From Dictyocoela muelleri (taxonomy: Eukaryota > Microsporidia), in the NCBI GenBank assembly GCA_016256075.1, contig SDVU01000264.1, forward strand, positions 1-16,353: a stretch of DNA of 16,353 nucleotides. The letters are read 5' to 3'. The translations under genes and the position numbers were made by a program. The first letter of the stretch is position 1; each line of letters starts with the position of its first letter. Below, in pieces: positions 7,885-16,092 of this stretch. The notes beneath the pieces were generated by a model. It was not told the DNA's origin, searched no databases, and worked only from the letters and a program-made list of their open reading frames with translations.

Positions 7885-8815
7885 TATTCTTAAAAAAGCA
7901 TAATAATCCTTACGAAGGCTTCTTTTAATGTTTTCAAATCACCGTGAATGCAATACCGCTAGGTACAACCAATTTTATTTAAAAATAGCATCAATCTATC
8001 ACCGGATATTCCTGTTCTGTTTCTATATTCCATTTTTAGATAGAACCAAAAATTTTCAATGGAGTTTGTATGAACAAAGACGCTTGTAACAAACTCATAT
8101 GAATGATTTGCTACTAAATGCTGTCCGTTGAACCTCATAACTGCAGATGGATAAGATGAATATTCATCTGTAACAATAATTAAACCCAGATGAACATGTT
8201 TAAAAAAAATATTTTACATCGTCGCATTCTTTCTGTTTGGAACAAGTTTTAACAAATCTTCGGCAGTTGCCTTCTTCAACCCCATTTACCAGCCATTGTA
8301 TTTTTCAATTATTAGATTCATCATCTATGTTTGATGGGTATTTTATGATTTTTCAGTCACAAATTGTGGTTTCATCAAACTGAACCCGAATATTGTTTCC
8401 TCCTATAACCACGTCATCATCTTATATTTGTCTTAGTTTAGCTATTATTTTGTCTTTTATCTTAATATATGTAGTCTTTGAGATTTTACAAAAATTTATG
8501 GATTGGTATATATGGGGATTAAAAAAACAATATACAGCCCTTAAAAATTTTTTAGATCAGTTGAAAAACAATTGAGATAAGTATTTAACTAAAGAAAAGC
8601 GTCTTTGACAGTGACGATTAGCACATTTATATACATAACCATCTTTACTCTTTAGATAATTTCCTATATATTTAATATATTACTACAGGCAGGACAGACA
8701 TTGGTTTGAGTAATTATTCCGCATTTTTTAAAAAATATAAACAAGATTCGTTAGAGCTAAAAATATCATTTTCAAAGGGAGATAAATTTTGAATTGCTTC
8801 TAAAATATTATTCAT
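7885..8815 (-). pseudogene. ISXO2-like DDE transposase (Merlin copy 2), decayed
   Basis: Minus-strand translation from the ATG at 8815 (MNNILEAIQNLSPFEND; CCCC lies five bases upstream) gives an ISXO2-like transposase in several frames. A zinc-binding region appears as VCPAC and YKCANRHCQRRF. The catalytic triad is still readable: Asp in VQFDETTI, Asp in VTDEYSSYPS, and Glu in HTNSIENFWFYLKMEYR, the family's hallmark HTN-x-IE-x-x-W motif. NHSYEFV precedes the last motif. Several stops and frame changes break it. The keeping of all three catalytic residues suggests a younger decay than copy 1 or chance. Confidence 0.85.
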
Positions 8816-8940
8816 AATAGGGGTTAAAATAATATTAAAAAAATGCCATTGGTCTATAAATACCCCCCATAATAAAAGAACACCAAAAAAAATGTAAGTT
8901 TTTCTTTTTTAAAAGTTTTAAACGAAAAAAAATATTGAGA

Positions 8941-8974
8941 ATTTTTTTAGGGGGTGGATTTTTGGACCAGCGCT
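8941..8974 (-). repeat. Terminal inverted repeat of Merlin copy 2 (right)
   Basis: Reads attttttta then gggggtggatttttggac, and ends cagcgct. It is the inverse of 7835-7869 with a few differences. Confidence 0.8.
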
Positions 8975-9168
8975 ACATTTTTTATGTGTTTAAAGTGGTA
9001 ATAATAATTTAAATAAATTATTTCCGAATTTTTCCAGTGCGTTTAAATAAAATATATTTTTTTATCATATTTTTTATTTTCATCGTTGATAGGGGTATTT
9101 TCTAAAAAAAATGATCACCCAGCTTTTTTGTCCGAAAAGATGTCTTTATGAATCGGCATCTAACCTTT

Positions 9169-9246
9169 GAACGCCAATAAATAAAGTTCTAAAGAATTTG
9201 TCTGAGAATATGTTGACAATTATGATATTGGCAACATGAATATGTA
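9169..9246 (+). repeat. Dispersed repeat family, partial copy 4
   Basis: gaacgccaataaataaagttctaaa and tgttgacaattatgatattggcaacatg align with the 3' half of copy 1 (gaacaccaagacctaaaagtctaaa; gttggcagctatgtatgttgtcagcatg). The 5' half, with the gagtcattgat core, is not recognisable. It lies about 210 bp upstream of the kinesin gene. Confidence 0.4.
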
Positions 9247-9315
9247 TACAAAAATTTCTGCAACATAATATCTTTAAATTCATTTTAAAATATAATTCCT
9301 GACGTCTTTTATATT

Positions 9316-9394
9316 CAATTCTTAAAAATTTATCTTAAAAATTTAATTCTTAAAAATTCAATTCTTAAAAATTCAATTCTTAAAAATTCAATTT
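9316..9394. repeat. 15-bp tandem repeat upstream of the kinesin gene
   Basis: About five units of aattcttaaaaattc, ending some 65 bp before the kinesin start codon. With the rest of 8983-9459 this forms its upstream region. No clear promoter element is seen. Confidence 0.8.
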
Positions 9395-9459
9395 ATGATT
9401 TTTTTTATGAATAAATTTTAGTTACGACTAATTCTTATTTATTAATTGCATTACCCTAA

Positions 9460-11979
9460 ATGAATTTAAAATCACTTATAAATGCTCATGGGTTGTCTGA
9501 AATATTTCCAAAACTAAATGAACACGGAATAAATGAAATTAATTTATTCTTAAAACTGAAAAGACGAGATTTAAATTTCATCTTACAAGACACCAAACAT
9601 GTTAATAAGGTTTTAGAATTGATCAATGAAATGATAATTGAAAAAGATATAAATAAAAATTATAAACATGGATATGTTCTATATAATGTTTATAATTATA
9701 TGTCTGATTATAATATTGATTTAAAAGACGGATTTAATAATGATTTGGTCAAGGATTGTGTTAATGATTATAAAGATGATTATAAAGATGATTTTAAAGA
9801 TGATTTTAATAAAGATTTAAAAGATCAATTTAATAATAACATTAATAAAGATGAAATAAAAAATGATTTTAAAAAAGATTTTAATAATGATTTAAAAGAA
9901 GAATTTAATAATAACATTAAAGATGATTTTAATAATGATTTTAATAATGATTTTAATAATGATTTTAAAGATGAAATAAAACATAAACCTTCAAAAATAC
10001 GTTTCAGTCTTTCACCTCGTGACATTTCAAGAGTTTCAAAAAATATTAAAAATAAAGAAAAAGGCATGGATATTAAAAATATGATTGAGGAGAGACCAAA
10101 TATTAGTAATAAAAAATCAAAAGATAAAAATAATGAATTAGAGAACGATTTGAAGAATGAATCAACGAATGATTTGAAGAATGAATCAACGAGTAAATTG
10201 AATAATGAATCATCGATTGATTTGAAGACTGAATCAATGAATAAATTGAATAAAGAATCAAAGAGTAACCCAACCACATCAAAACAATGTAAAGGTCTAA
10301 TAAAAGTTGTAATTCGTAAAAAACCAGTGTCAAGTAATAAAGATGTTCTAAAGATAAATGGGAACTCAATAACCTTAGAAGAAAACAAATTGAAAAAAGA
10401 TTTAGACACATTTATTGAAAGGCATACTTTTGTTTTTAATAAGATATTCTCAGAAAAGGATAATAATAAGAAAATTTTCGATGATTGTATGGTTGAAATT
10501 GTTAATAATTTTAATAATAATATTTCAGGTACTGTTATTTGTTACGGACAGACAGGTACAGGAAAGACTTATACACTTTTCGGTGATTATGGGTTGTTAG
10601 TTCAAAGTTTGAAAATGTTATTAGGTAACGGAAATAATTTTAAAAATGATCAAAAAAGTATAAAAAATCGTCAAAATGGATTGAAAATTAATTTTTATGA
10701 AATATACATGGGCCGTATTTACGATTTATTGAATTACCGCGAAAAAATTACAATGCGTGAATATAAAGATGAGCTGGTTTTAAAAGATCTTACTTGCTGT
10801 AAAGCTAAAAATTTCAATGAGGCAATAAATATTATTAAAAATGGATTATTAATCAGGAAAACTGGTGTTACAAGTGCTAACGAAAAGTCAAGTAGATCGC
10901 ATGCTATCATTAGAATTACCAAAGAAGGTAATTCTAATAACAATTTTAATAATTCTACGAATAATTTTAATAATTCTGAAAATAATTTTAATAATTTTAA
11001 AAATTTCAACAAGAATTTTAATAATATTAATAATAATTTTAATAATGATGATGATGATGATGAAATAAATTCAATAGAGGGGTATAACGAAATTTATTTA
11101 AATCAAAATGAGATTTTCGAAAGTCAAATTTTGAATAATTTTAAATTTTTAAAAGAATCTGGTGATTTGAAAAAGCCGGCCGAACTAATTTTTGTCGATC
11201 TTGCTGGTAGTGAAAGAGGAAATGATAGAAAGAATGTCGATATGTTAACAAAAAACGAAGGTGCAGAAATCAATAAAAGTTTATTAGTTCTAAAAGAATG
11301 TATTCGAGGGATAGATATGAAAAACTCATACTTACCTTTCAGGCACAGCAAATTAACGCAAATACTAAAAAATTCATTTCTTGGAAACTCAAGAACATTA
11401 GTTATAGCTACAGTTTCTGGTAGTAAAAATGATTCAGAACATACTCTTAATACTCTTAGGTATGCATTCAGAATTAAAGATGTTGAACAGAGGACGGGAT
11501 ATAAAAAAGAAATTTATGATTGTGCGAAAGTTAAAGATAAAATTTTTCATATTAATAGTTGTATTGAGGATCAGTTAAGGGATTTAAAAATCAGTGATAA
11601 CAAAAAATTAGTTCATGATTTTTATAATTTAAATGATCTTAATAATTTAAATGATCTTAATAATTTAAATGATCTTAATAATTTAAATGATCTTAATAAT
11701 TTAAATAATAATTATGCTGATCTTAATGATTTAACTAGCCTTAATAATGATTTAATCCAATCAAGCTCATCTCTTAACGATGAAAGTGTGATCGAAGGTG
11801 CATTTTATTCATCACAAAATAATGATCTTTTCGATTTAAAAATTTCAAAAACACGAATAACCTTGGCATGTAAGAAAATTATATCTGAAATTGAAAATTT
11901 AAATGATTCTAAGAGTCTACGTTCTGTTTACTTGAAATTATTGGATGTGAGAAAAATGATTGATGATTATAAGTTTTAA
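9460..11979 (+). CDS. Kinesin-13 family microtubule depolymerase with SAM-like domain
   Basis: An 839-residue kinesin. Residues 1-60 resemble a SAM domain (LSEIFPKLNEHGINEINLFL), as in KIF24 and protist kinesin-13. Residues 95-175 and 229-267 are Asp/Asn/Lys and NDLKNEST repeats. The motor spans about 280-676: P-loop GQTGTGKT (363-370), switch I NEKSSRSH (474-481), switch II DLAGSERG (580-587), then GAEINKSLLVLKECIR and NTLRYAFRIK. Placement in kinesin-13, which removes tubulin from microtubule ends at spindles, rests on KKDLDTFIERHTF, GVTSANEKSSRSH and SLLVLKECIR, which align with KIF2 proteins. The loop-2 KVD tripeptide reads KKD (312-314). An Asn/Asp-rich insert (about 490-560) splits the motor, and NLNDLN repeats follow it (723-748). 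CCC lies three bases before the start codon. It is intact and probably functional. Confidence 0.95.
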   Translation: MNLKSLINAHGLSEIFPKLNEHGINEINLFLKLKRRDLNFILQDTKHVNKVLELINEMIIEKDINKNYKHGYVLYNVYNYMSDYNIDLKDGFNNDLVKDCVNDYKDDYKDDFKDDFNKDLKDQFNNNINKDEIKNDFKKDFNNDLKEEFNNNIKDDFNNDFNNDFNNDFKDEIKHKPSKIRFSLSPRDISRVSKNIKNKEKGMDIKNMIEERPNISNKKSKDKNNELENDLKNESTNDLKNESTSKLNNESSIDLKTESMNKLNKESKSNPTTSKQCKGLIKVVIRKKPVSSNKDVLKINGNSITLEENKLKKDLDTFIERHTFVFNKIFSEKDNNKKIFDDCMVEIVNNFNNNISGTVICYGQTGTGKTYTLFGDYGLLVQSLKMLLGNGNNFKNDQKSIKNRQNGLKINFYEIYMGRIYDLLNYREKITMREYKDELVLKDLTCCKAKNFNEAINIIKNGLLIRKTGVTSANEKSSRSHAIIRITKEGNSNNNFNNSTNNFNNSENNFNNFKNFNKNFNNINNNFNNDDDDDEINSIEGYNEIYLNQNEIFESQILNNFKFLKESGDLKKPAELIFVDLAGSERGNDRKNVDMLTKNEGAEINKSLLVLKECIRGIDMKNSYLPFRHSKLTQILKNSFLGNSRTLVIATVSGSKNDSEHTLNTLRYAFRIKDVEQRTGYKKEIYDCAKVKDKIFHINSCIEDQLRDLKISDNKKLVHDFYNLNDLNNLNDLNNLNDLNNLNDLNNLNNNYADLNDLTSLNNDLIQSSSSLNDESVIEGAFYSSQNNDLFDLKISKTRITLACKKIISEIENLNDSKSLRSVYLKLLDVRKMIDDYKF
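9745..9975 (+). repeat. In-frame Asp/Asn/Lys-coding repeat in kinesin
   Basis: Degenerate 12-bp units such as gattttaataat encode DFNN, DFKD and DLKD. It is a disordered linker between the SAM-like and motor domains. Confidence 0.85.
10144..10260 (+). repeat. In-frame 24-bp repeat in kinesin (NDLKNEST)
   Basis: About five 24-bp units (gatttgaagaatgaatcaac plus four bases) encode an eight-residue repeat. The frame is kept throughout. Confidence 0.85.
11626..11706 (+). repeat. In-frame 18-bp repeat in kinesin tail
   Basis: About four perfect units of aatttaaatgatcttaat encode NLNDLN. The near-perfect identity suggests recent expansion. Confidence 0.9.
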
Positions 11980-11983
11980 TTTG

Positions 11984-11989
11984 AATAAA
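11984..11989 (+). terminator. Possible poly(A) signal of the kinesin gene
   Basis: AATAAA four bases after the stop codon (11977-11979). A signal this close is usual in microsporidia, but the motif is also common by chance in this AT-rich DNA. Confidence 0.4.
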
Positions 11990-12010
11990 TCGTGTATGGT
12001 AAATATTGAT

Positions 12011-12073
12011 TTAAAGTTTTTAACTTTTTTAAAATTTTTAAAGTTTTTAAAGTTTTTAAAGTTTTTTTAAAAG
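12011..12073. repeat. T/A-rich tandem repeat after kinesin
   Basis: About six imperfect units of taaagttttt. It is low complexity and non-coding. Confidence 0.8.
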
Positions 12074-12230
12074 GTATTATTTACCCTGATAGTTAAGTGC
12101 TTAAGAAAATAAAATAAATTTAGAAAATGAAGTCATATATTATTTTAGGTGATGCCGGTTTTATGATGTTTTTGAAAAAAATGAAAAACAAAAGAAAAAT
12201 TAAAATATCGTTAATAAAATATTGAATATA

Positions 12231-12320
12231 TTTAGATTACCGATTTTAGATTACCGAATTTTAGATTACCGATTTTAGATTACCGAATTTAGATTACCGA
12301 ATTTAGATTACTGATTTTAG
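12231..12320. repeat. 13-16-bp tandem repeat (tttagattaccga)
   Basis: Six units of tttagattaccga with an optional extra t or tt. It is non-coding and lies 250 bp past the kinesin stop. Confidence 0.9.
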
Positions 12321-13389
12321 CACCTCGGAAAGCTTTTCTTTGAGATTACATTTCTAGACCTGAGAAATGATTTACTTTTAAGCCCAAATCGTTCTATTGT
12401 TTAGTTGTGAATTTCGTGATTATTTGGATTTACAAAATTAAGAAAATTATTCAAACTATATGAATAATAGTTTTAATGATCCTAGGCTGGGTTATAAAAT
12501 CTCTACTGTTCTGTAATTATAGTTGTTTTAGAATATATTTTCTAGAACGATCTCTATAATCTCATGTGTATTTTTGTAAGAAATTAGAACGATAAAAGTT
12601 ATATCACTTTAAGTGCCTCGTATGTAGCATTGCCTTTTTCTCTCCTGTCCTCTTCTATTGTATTTTCAGTTAGGAATTAATTTCTGATATTTTGTGGGTT
12701 ATATATAAATTAAGACGACCATTTTTGTCACTAAAAATAGATTTATGTTCATAAATAGCTTCTCTGACTAGATAAGAATATCCGCTTACTGTGATTTTAT
12801 GCTTTCTAGGTCATATAAAATATTTTATGCGGGAAATTTTACATATAAAATATTAAAAAACGCATCTTCAACTTGTAGCGTTCAAAAAATACCTTCTCTA
12901 ATACTTTTTCTCAAATTACAAAATCTTTGCAAGTACAAGTCTTTCCTTTCGGTACTTTCAAATACCTTAATCTTATATCATCACAAAATTCACATTACAT
13001 GGTCTTTTTCACGACGGATAATAAAACTAGAAAGCTATTTTGGCATTACAAAGTAGATAAAATCAAATCATTATAGTTTTATTAAATTAAGCTAATGATG
13101 CCCTCCTCTAAGAAACATAATAGATTCATATTTTATTAACGATATTAAAATTTTTCTCGTCTTTTTCATTCTTTTAAAAATATCATAAAACTTAAAAAAC
13201 ATCATAAAATGACATAAATCTTATTCTATTTAATAGGGCTATCTCATTAATAGGTCGTATACGATAATGTTTTAATTTAATTATAGTATGCTATTTCAGA
13301 CCTGATCTAATTTTATGTTGCGAAGTGTATGAAATTCCACAATGCGTTTAAGAAAAATCTAATTAAACTCTCGACTAAGCAGTAGTATA
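12321..13389. other. Intergenic, no confident gene
   Basis: An 85-codon plus-strand frame at 12799-13056 (MLSRSYKIFYAG) has no CCC start motif and recalls no family. On the opposite strand, 12790-12660, a short stretch reads HKITVSGYSYLVREAIYEHK and then KNGRLNLYITHKI, which looks protein-like and may be a transposon remnant. Neither is strong enough to call. Confidence 0.35.
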
Positions 13390-13573
13390 AATTACAGGTT
13401 GATAATTACCAACGTGAAGGCGTCTACAAACTTGGTATACAGATTTTTAGTATCATAGTTCGGGTAATACGTCATACCTAAGATATCCAGATTTATATGC
13501 GATTATTGTTTAATCAATGACTCGGCTGAAACAAAAATTTGCAAGCTTTCAACGAATTTTTTGGTTCATAACT
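13390..13573 (-). repeat. Dispersed repeat family, copy 3
   Basis: On the minus strand gccgagtcattgattaaaca then ataatcgcatataaa, atatcttaggtatgacgtatta, ctaaaaatct and acgttggtaattat align in order with copy 1. It is more diverged than copy 2, and the B-box-like part is poorly kept. Confidence 0.55.
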
Positions 13574-13961
13574 TTTTTTGATCAATTTAATCATCCACAA
13601 CATTAGGAAAGTCTCACACGAAACATTATAAAAGATTTAAATAAATCTGAATCGACTATATTAGACCAACAGTATATAATTTATATAGTTATTGACCGCT
13701 TAATGTCAATCCTAAATATTCAATATTCAACTTTAAAATATTTAGAACTGCTATACTTTATTTTTATCAATAATATTAGTACTGTGCTATCTATACTGGC
13801 TAAACAGCAATGAATAATAAAATATTTATGATAAAATATCTTTTTTTCCCAAAATTATGATATTTACGTTAAGTCTATACTTCATGATTTAAGTTAAAGA
13901 ATATGATACTACTTTAAACTGATTAATTAAAGTTTAATACAACTTTCCGAAGAGACATTAT
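13574..13961. other. Intergenic, nothing recognised
   Basis: AT-rich sequence, with one hairpin near 13909-13936 (actttaaac/agtttaat). No gene is seen. Confidence 0.4.
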
Positions 13962-14080
13962 TAAAATTTCTTTTAAACTTATTAAAAAATAATAAAAATT
14001 TAAAGAATAAAAAATTTAATAAAAATTTAAATAAAAATAATAAAATTTCTTTTAAACTTATTAAAAAATAATAAAAATTT
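13962..14080. repeat. 40-bp perfect direct repeat upstream of GPI8
   Basis: The 40 bases at 13962-14001 recur exactly at 14041-14080 (taaaatttcttttaaactta and so on), separated by 39 bases of A/T. The second copy ends 83 bp before the GPI8 start codon, so it may lie in the promoter region. Confidence 0.9.
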
Positions 14081-14163
14081 TGAATTACTTTTTAAATAAT
14101 AAAAATTTTGAATACAAAAAAGGTGTTTTTAAAAAATATACATTAATTTATTAAACCACCCTA

Positions 14164-15192
14164 ATGATTATTTTTCCGATTTTTTCAATTTCATTCAATA
14201 CAGCACTTCTTTTAAATTCATCAATAGGCTTTCACAATTATCGTCATAATACTAATATTGTATTATTTTATAAAATTCTAAAGAACAACGGTTTTAAAGA
14301 TGAAGACATTCAATTTCTAACTACAGAAAATCTGATTAATGATGAAAGAAACAATTATATTGATAATATGAGAAAAGGATATGTTCAAATTGATAATGAT
14401 CGTTACATTGAATTTGAAAATATTTATAACAAGGTAAAAGATAATTTATCTAAGAATAAGGTAAAAGATAATTTTTCTAAGAATAAGGTAAAAGATGGTT
14501 TATCTAAGAATAAGGTAAAAGATAATTTTTCTAAGAATAAGGCAAATATAAATAACTTTCTGTCATCGATTCACCAATTGAATGGGTATAATGCAATAAT
14601 TTATCTTTGTGGTCATGGTGGAGAGTACTTTTTAAAATTTCAAAATAAGGAATGTTTGTTTTCATATGACTTAATGAGAGCTGTAATTCAGGCAAGCAGG
14701 AATTTAAATAAAATTTTGCTTATCATTGATACTTGTCACGCAGAAAGTATGATTAAGAAATTTTACGAAAAAGGATATTTAAAAAGTATAATTGAAAATA
14801 TGAAATTCGGTCTAGATTTTATAAACAAATGGCTTTATAAATGTCTTAATAAGAAGCTATATCGGTACATAATTGAATTAGAAAATTTGGTATATTTTTG
14901 TATTAGAGACGACTTTATTATTGGCAACGTACCTGATAATATATTTATAATATGTACTAGTAATAGTAATGAACCATCTATATCTAGTCATTATAATGAT
15001 GGTCCTTCGCTTGTTGATAATTTTCCATTTATTTTTTATAATAATTTTGATCCTGAATTGACATTTAAAGATTTTTTGAAATATTTCAATTATGAAGAAT
15101 TAGGTTCAAATTTAGTTTTTATTGGGGATGGAAATGTAAAATTGAAAGAGTTTTTTACTCAAAATGAGGGAAAGGTAGTTGGATTTAATTAA
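14164..15192 (+). CDS. GPI8: GPI-anchor transamidase catalytic subunit (GPI8/PIG-K)
   Basis: A C13-family cysteine protease of 342 residues. The GPI transamidase complex in the ER removes the C-terminal signal of target proteins and attaches the GPI anchor. NYRHNTNIVLFYKILK (25-40) matches yeast NYRHMANVLSMYRTVK. The catalytic His lies in GHGGEYFLKFQ (His151) and the Cys in DTCHAES (Cys191, usually DTCQA). IICTSNSNEPSISSHYNDG (262-280) and LTFKDFLKYFNYEEL match later blocks. The usual cleavable signal peptide is missing or reduced to the first ten or so hydrophobic residues. There is no C-terminal membrane anchor, as in trypanosome GPI8. Odd parts are four nine-residue repeats (90-125) and an insert at about 205-258. 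CCC lies two bases before the ATG. A possible ATTAAA poly(A) signal overlaps the stop (15188-15193). Confidence 0.95.
   Translation: MIIFPIFSISFNTALLLNSSIGFHNYRHNTNIVLFYKILKNNGFKDEDIQFLTTENLINDERNNYIDNMRKGYVQIDNDRYIEFENIYNKVKDNLSKNKVKDNFSKNKVKDGLSKNKVKDNFSKNKANINNFLSSIHQLNGYNAIIYLCGHGGEYFLKFQNKECLFSYDLMRAVIQASRNLNKILLIIDTCHAESMIKKFYEKGYLKSIIENMKFGLDFINKWLYKCLNKKLYRYIIELENLVYFCIRDDFIIGNVPDNIFIICTSNSNEPSISSHYNDGPSLVDNFPFIFYNNFDPELTFKDFLKYFNYEELGSNLVFIGDGNVKLKEFFTQNEGKVVGFN
14431..14538 (+). repeat. 27-bp in-frame repeat in GPI8
   Basis: Four units encode KVKDNLSKN, KVKDNFSKN, KVKDGLSKN and KVKDNFSKN. They sit where yeast GPI8 has a variable loop before the catalytic His, and where the protein probably tolerates extra length. 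Confidence 0.95.
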
Positions 15193-15257
15193 ATACGACT
15201 ACTGTAATTTATATTTTATAATATTTTTATATGTGGTTGTATTTTATTATATTTTTA

Positions 15258-15559
15258 GGACCTGTTCCAAATAAATAATCACCTTTGCAGTTCAAAAAAT
15301 GTAAAAAAAGAAAATCTTAAATCGTAAATAGGATTATTTTAATGTGGTAAATCACGTAGTATTTTTATTTTTTTACACATGTTTGTAGATTTATAGTAAA
15401 ATTACTCAATTTAATAGAAATCGACAACCACAGAGTAAAATGAAAAAACAAAGATACTGCGGGAGTTTTCAAATTGAATAATTCTATTTATAATTTACGG
15501 GTTTCTTTCTTCTAAAATTTTTGTATTGCAAAGGTGATTATTTATATTGGAACAGTACC
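15258..15559. mobile_element. Foldback MITE with GGTACT-type ends
   Basis: A 302-bp non-coding element. The terminal 32-33 bp are near-perfect inverted repeats (GGACCTGTTCCAA and GGTACTGTTCCAA, both running on to ataatcacctttgca). Weaker complementarity continues through almost the whole unit, so it folds into one long imperfect hairpin. Flanking 8-mers, tattttta and aatttttg, match at six of eight. The GGTACTRTTCCAA end nearly matches Merlin copy 2 (GGTACTATTCCAA), so a Merlin transposase may have moved it. Confidence 0.8.
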
Positions 15560-15567
15560 AATTTTTG

Positions 15568-15826
15568 TTTTTTCAATGATCTACAAGGTGAAGGTAATTA
15601 TAATATTTTTTTATTGATATTTAAACATACCATATTTTTTAATAATTTAATCAAATAAACTATTTCAAAATTTAGTGAGTCTAATTTCTTAATATTAAAC
15701 CAATTCTTAATTATTATCATTAAAATAAAATTATGCAAAAAAACTCAAAGATAATTTCTTAAGATTTAGCCCAGGAGTCATTCATTCTAACATCTCTAAA
15801 ATAAAAATTAATCACATTTATTAATG
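15568..15826. other. Short intergenic, nothing recognised
   Basis: AT-rich, with no open frame or repeat noticed. Confidence 0.4.
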
Positions 15827-16020
15827 GATGCTATCAACATTCATAGTTGTCAACGCCGATTTAACCAACCATAGTCTTTAAACCTCAGATTACTGGTATT
15901 TAACGCCATATTAAGCTACTTAGAAGCCCTGCTGTATACGCGATTGTTTGTTTTATCAATGACTCGGCAATATACAGGTAATTAGTGGCTTTTCATGAAT
16001 TTTTATTTTTCACTACGGCT
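15827..16020 (-). repeat. Dispersed repeat family, copy 2
   Basis: On the minus strand attcatgaaaagccactaat and cctgtatattgcc lead into gagtcattgataaaacaa (identical to copy 1). Then come aatcgcgtata, cagcagggcttctaagtagctta, gaggtttaaagact, atggttggttaaatc and gttgacaactatgaatgttg. This is the best match to copy 1 over the full length. It ends about 70 bp before the FLYWCH gene. Confidence 0.6.
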
Positions 16021-16092
16021 TGTTGATAATTCGGAAAATGTCATTATTCGGACTAAAAAATAAGGTATATTATTTTTTTTAATTTCACCCTT

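Larger units (their letters stand above)
7835..8974 (-). mobile_element. Second Merlin-type DNA transposon, inactive copy
   Basis: A 1.14-kb element bounded by a perfect 8-bp target duplication, acattttt (7827-7834 and 8975-8982). The terminal inverted repeats of about 35 bp both contain atccaccccct followed by an A run. The left end reads GGTACTATTCC; the right, reversed, AGCGCTGGTCC, differing mainly by transitions. It carries a decayed ISXO2-like transposase on the minus strand. Eight-base duplications are typical of Merlin. It has little in common with the element at 2791-3979 apart from the family and the GGTACT-type terminus. Confidence 0.85.

Noticed and set aside
8393-8575. 60-codon plus-strand frame (membrane-like)
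   Set aside because: It runs antisense to the second Merlin transposase remnant.
9825-10409. 194-codon open frame on the minus strand within the kinesin gene
   Set aside because: It is the antisense of the Asp/Asn/Lys repeat region; its Ser/Leu/Phe-rich product is a by-product of the repeats.
12799-13056. 85-codon plus-strand frame
   Set aside because: No CCC start motif, no recognisable domain, and isolated in a non-coding stretch.
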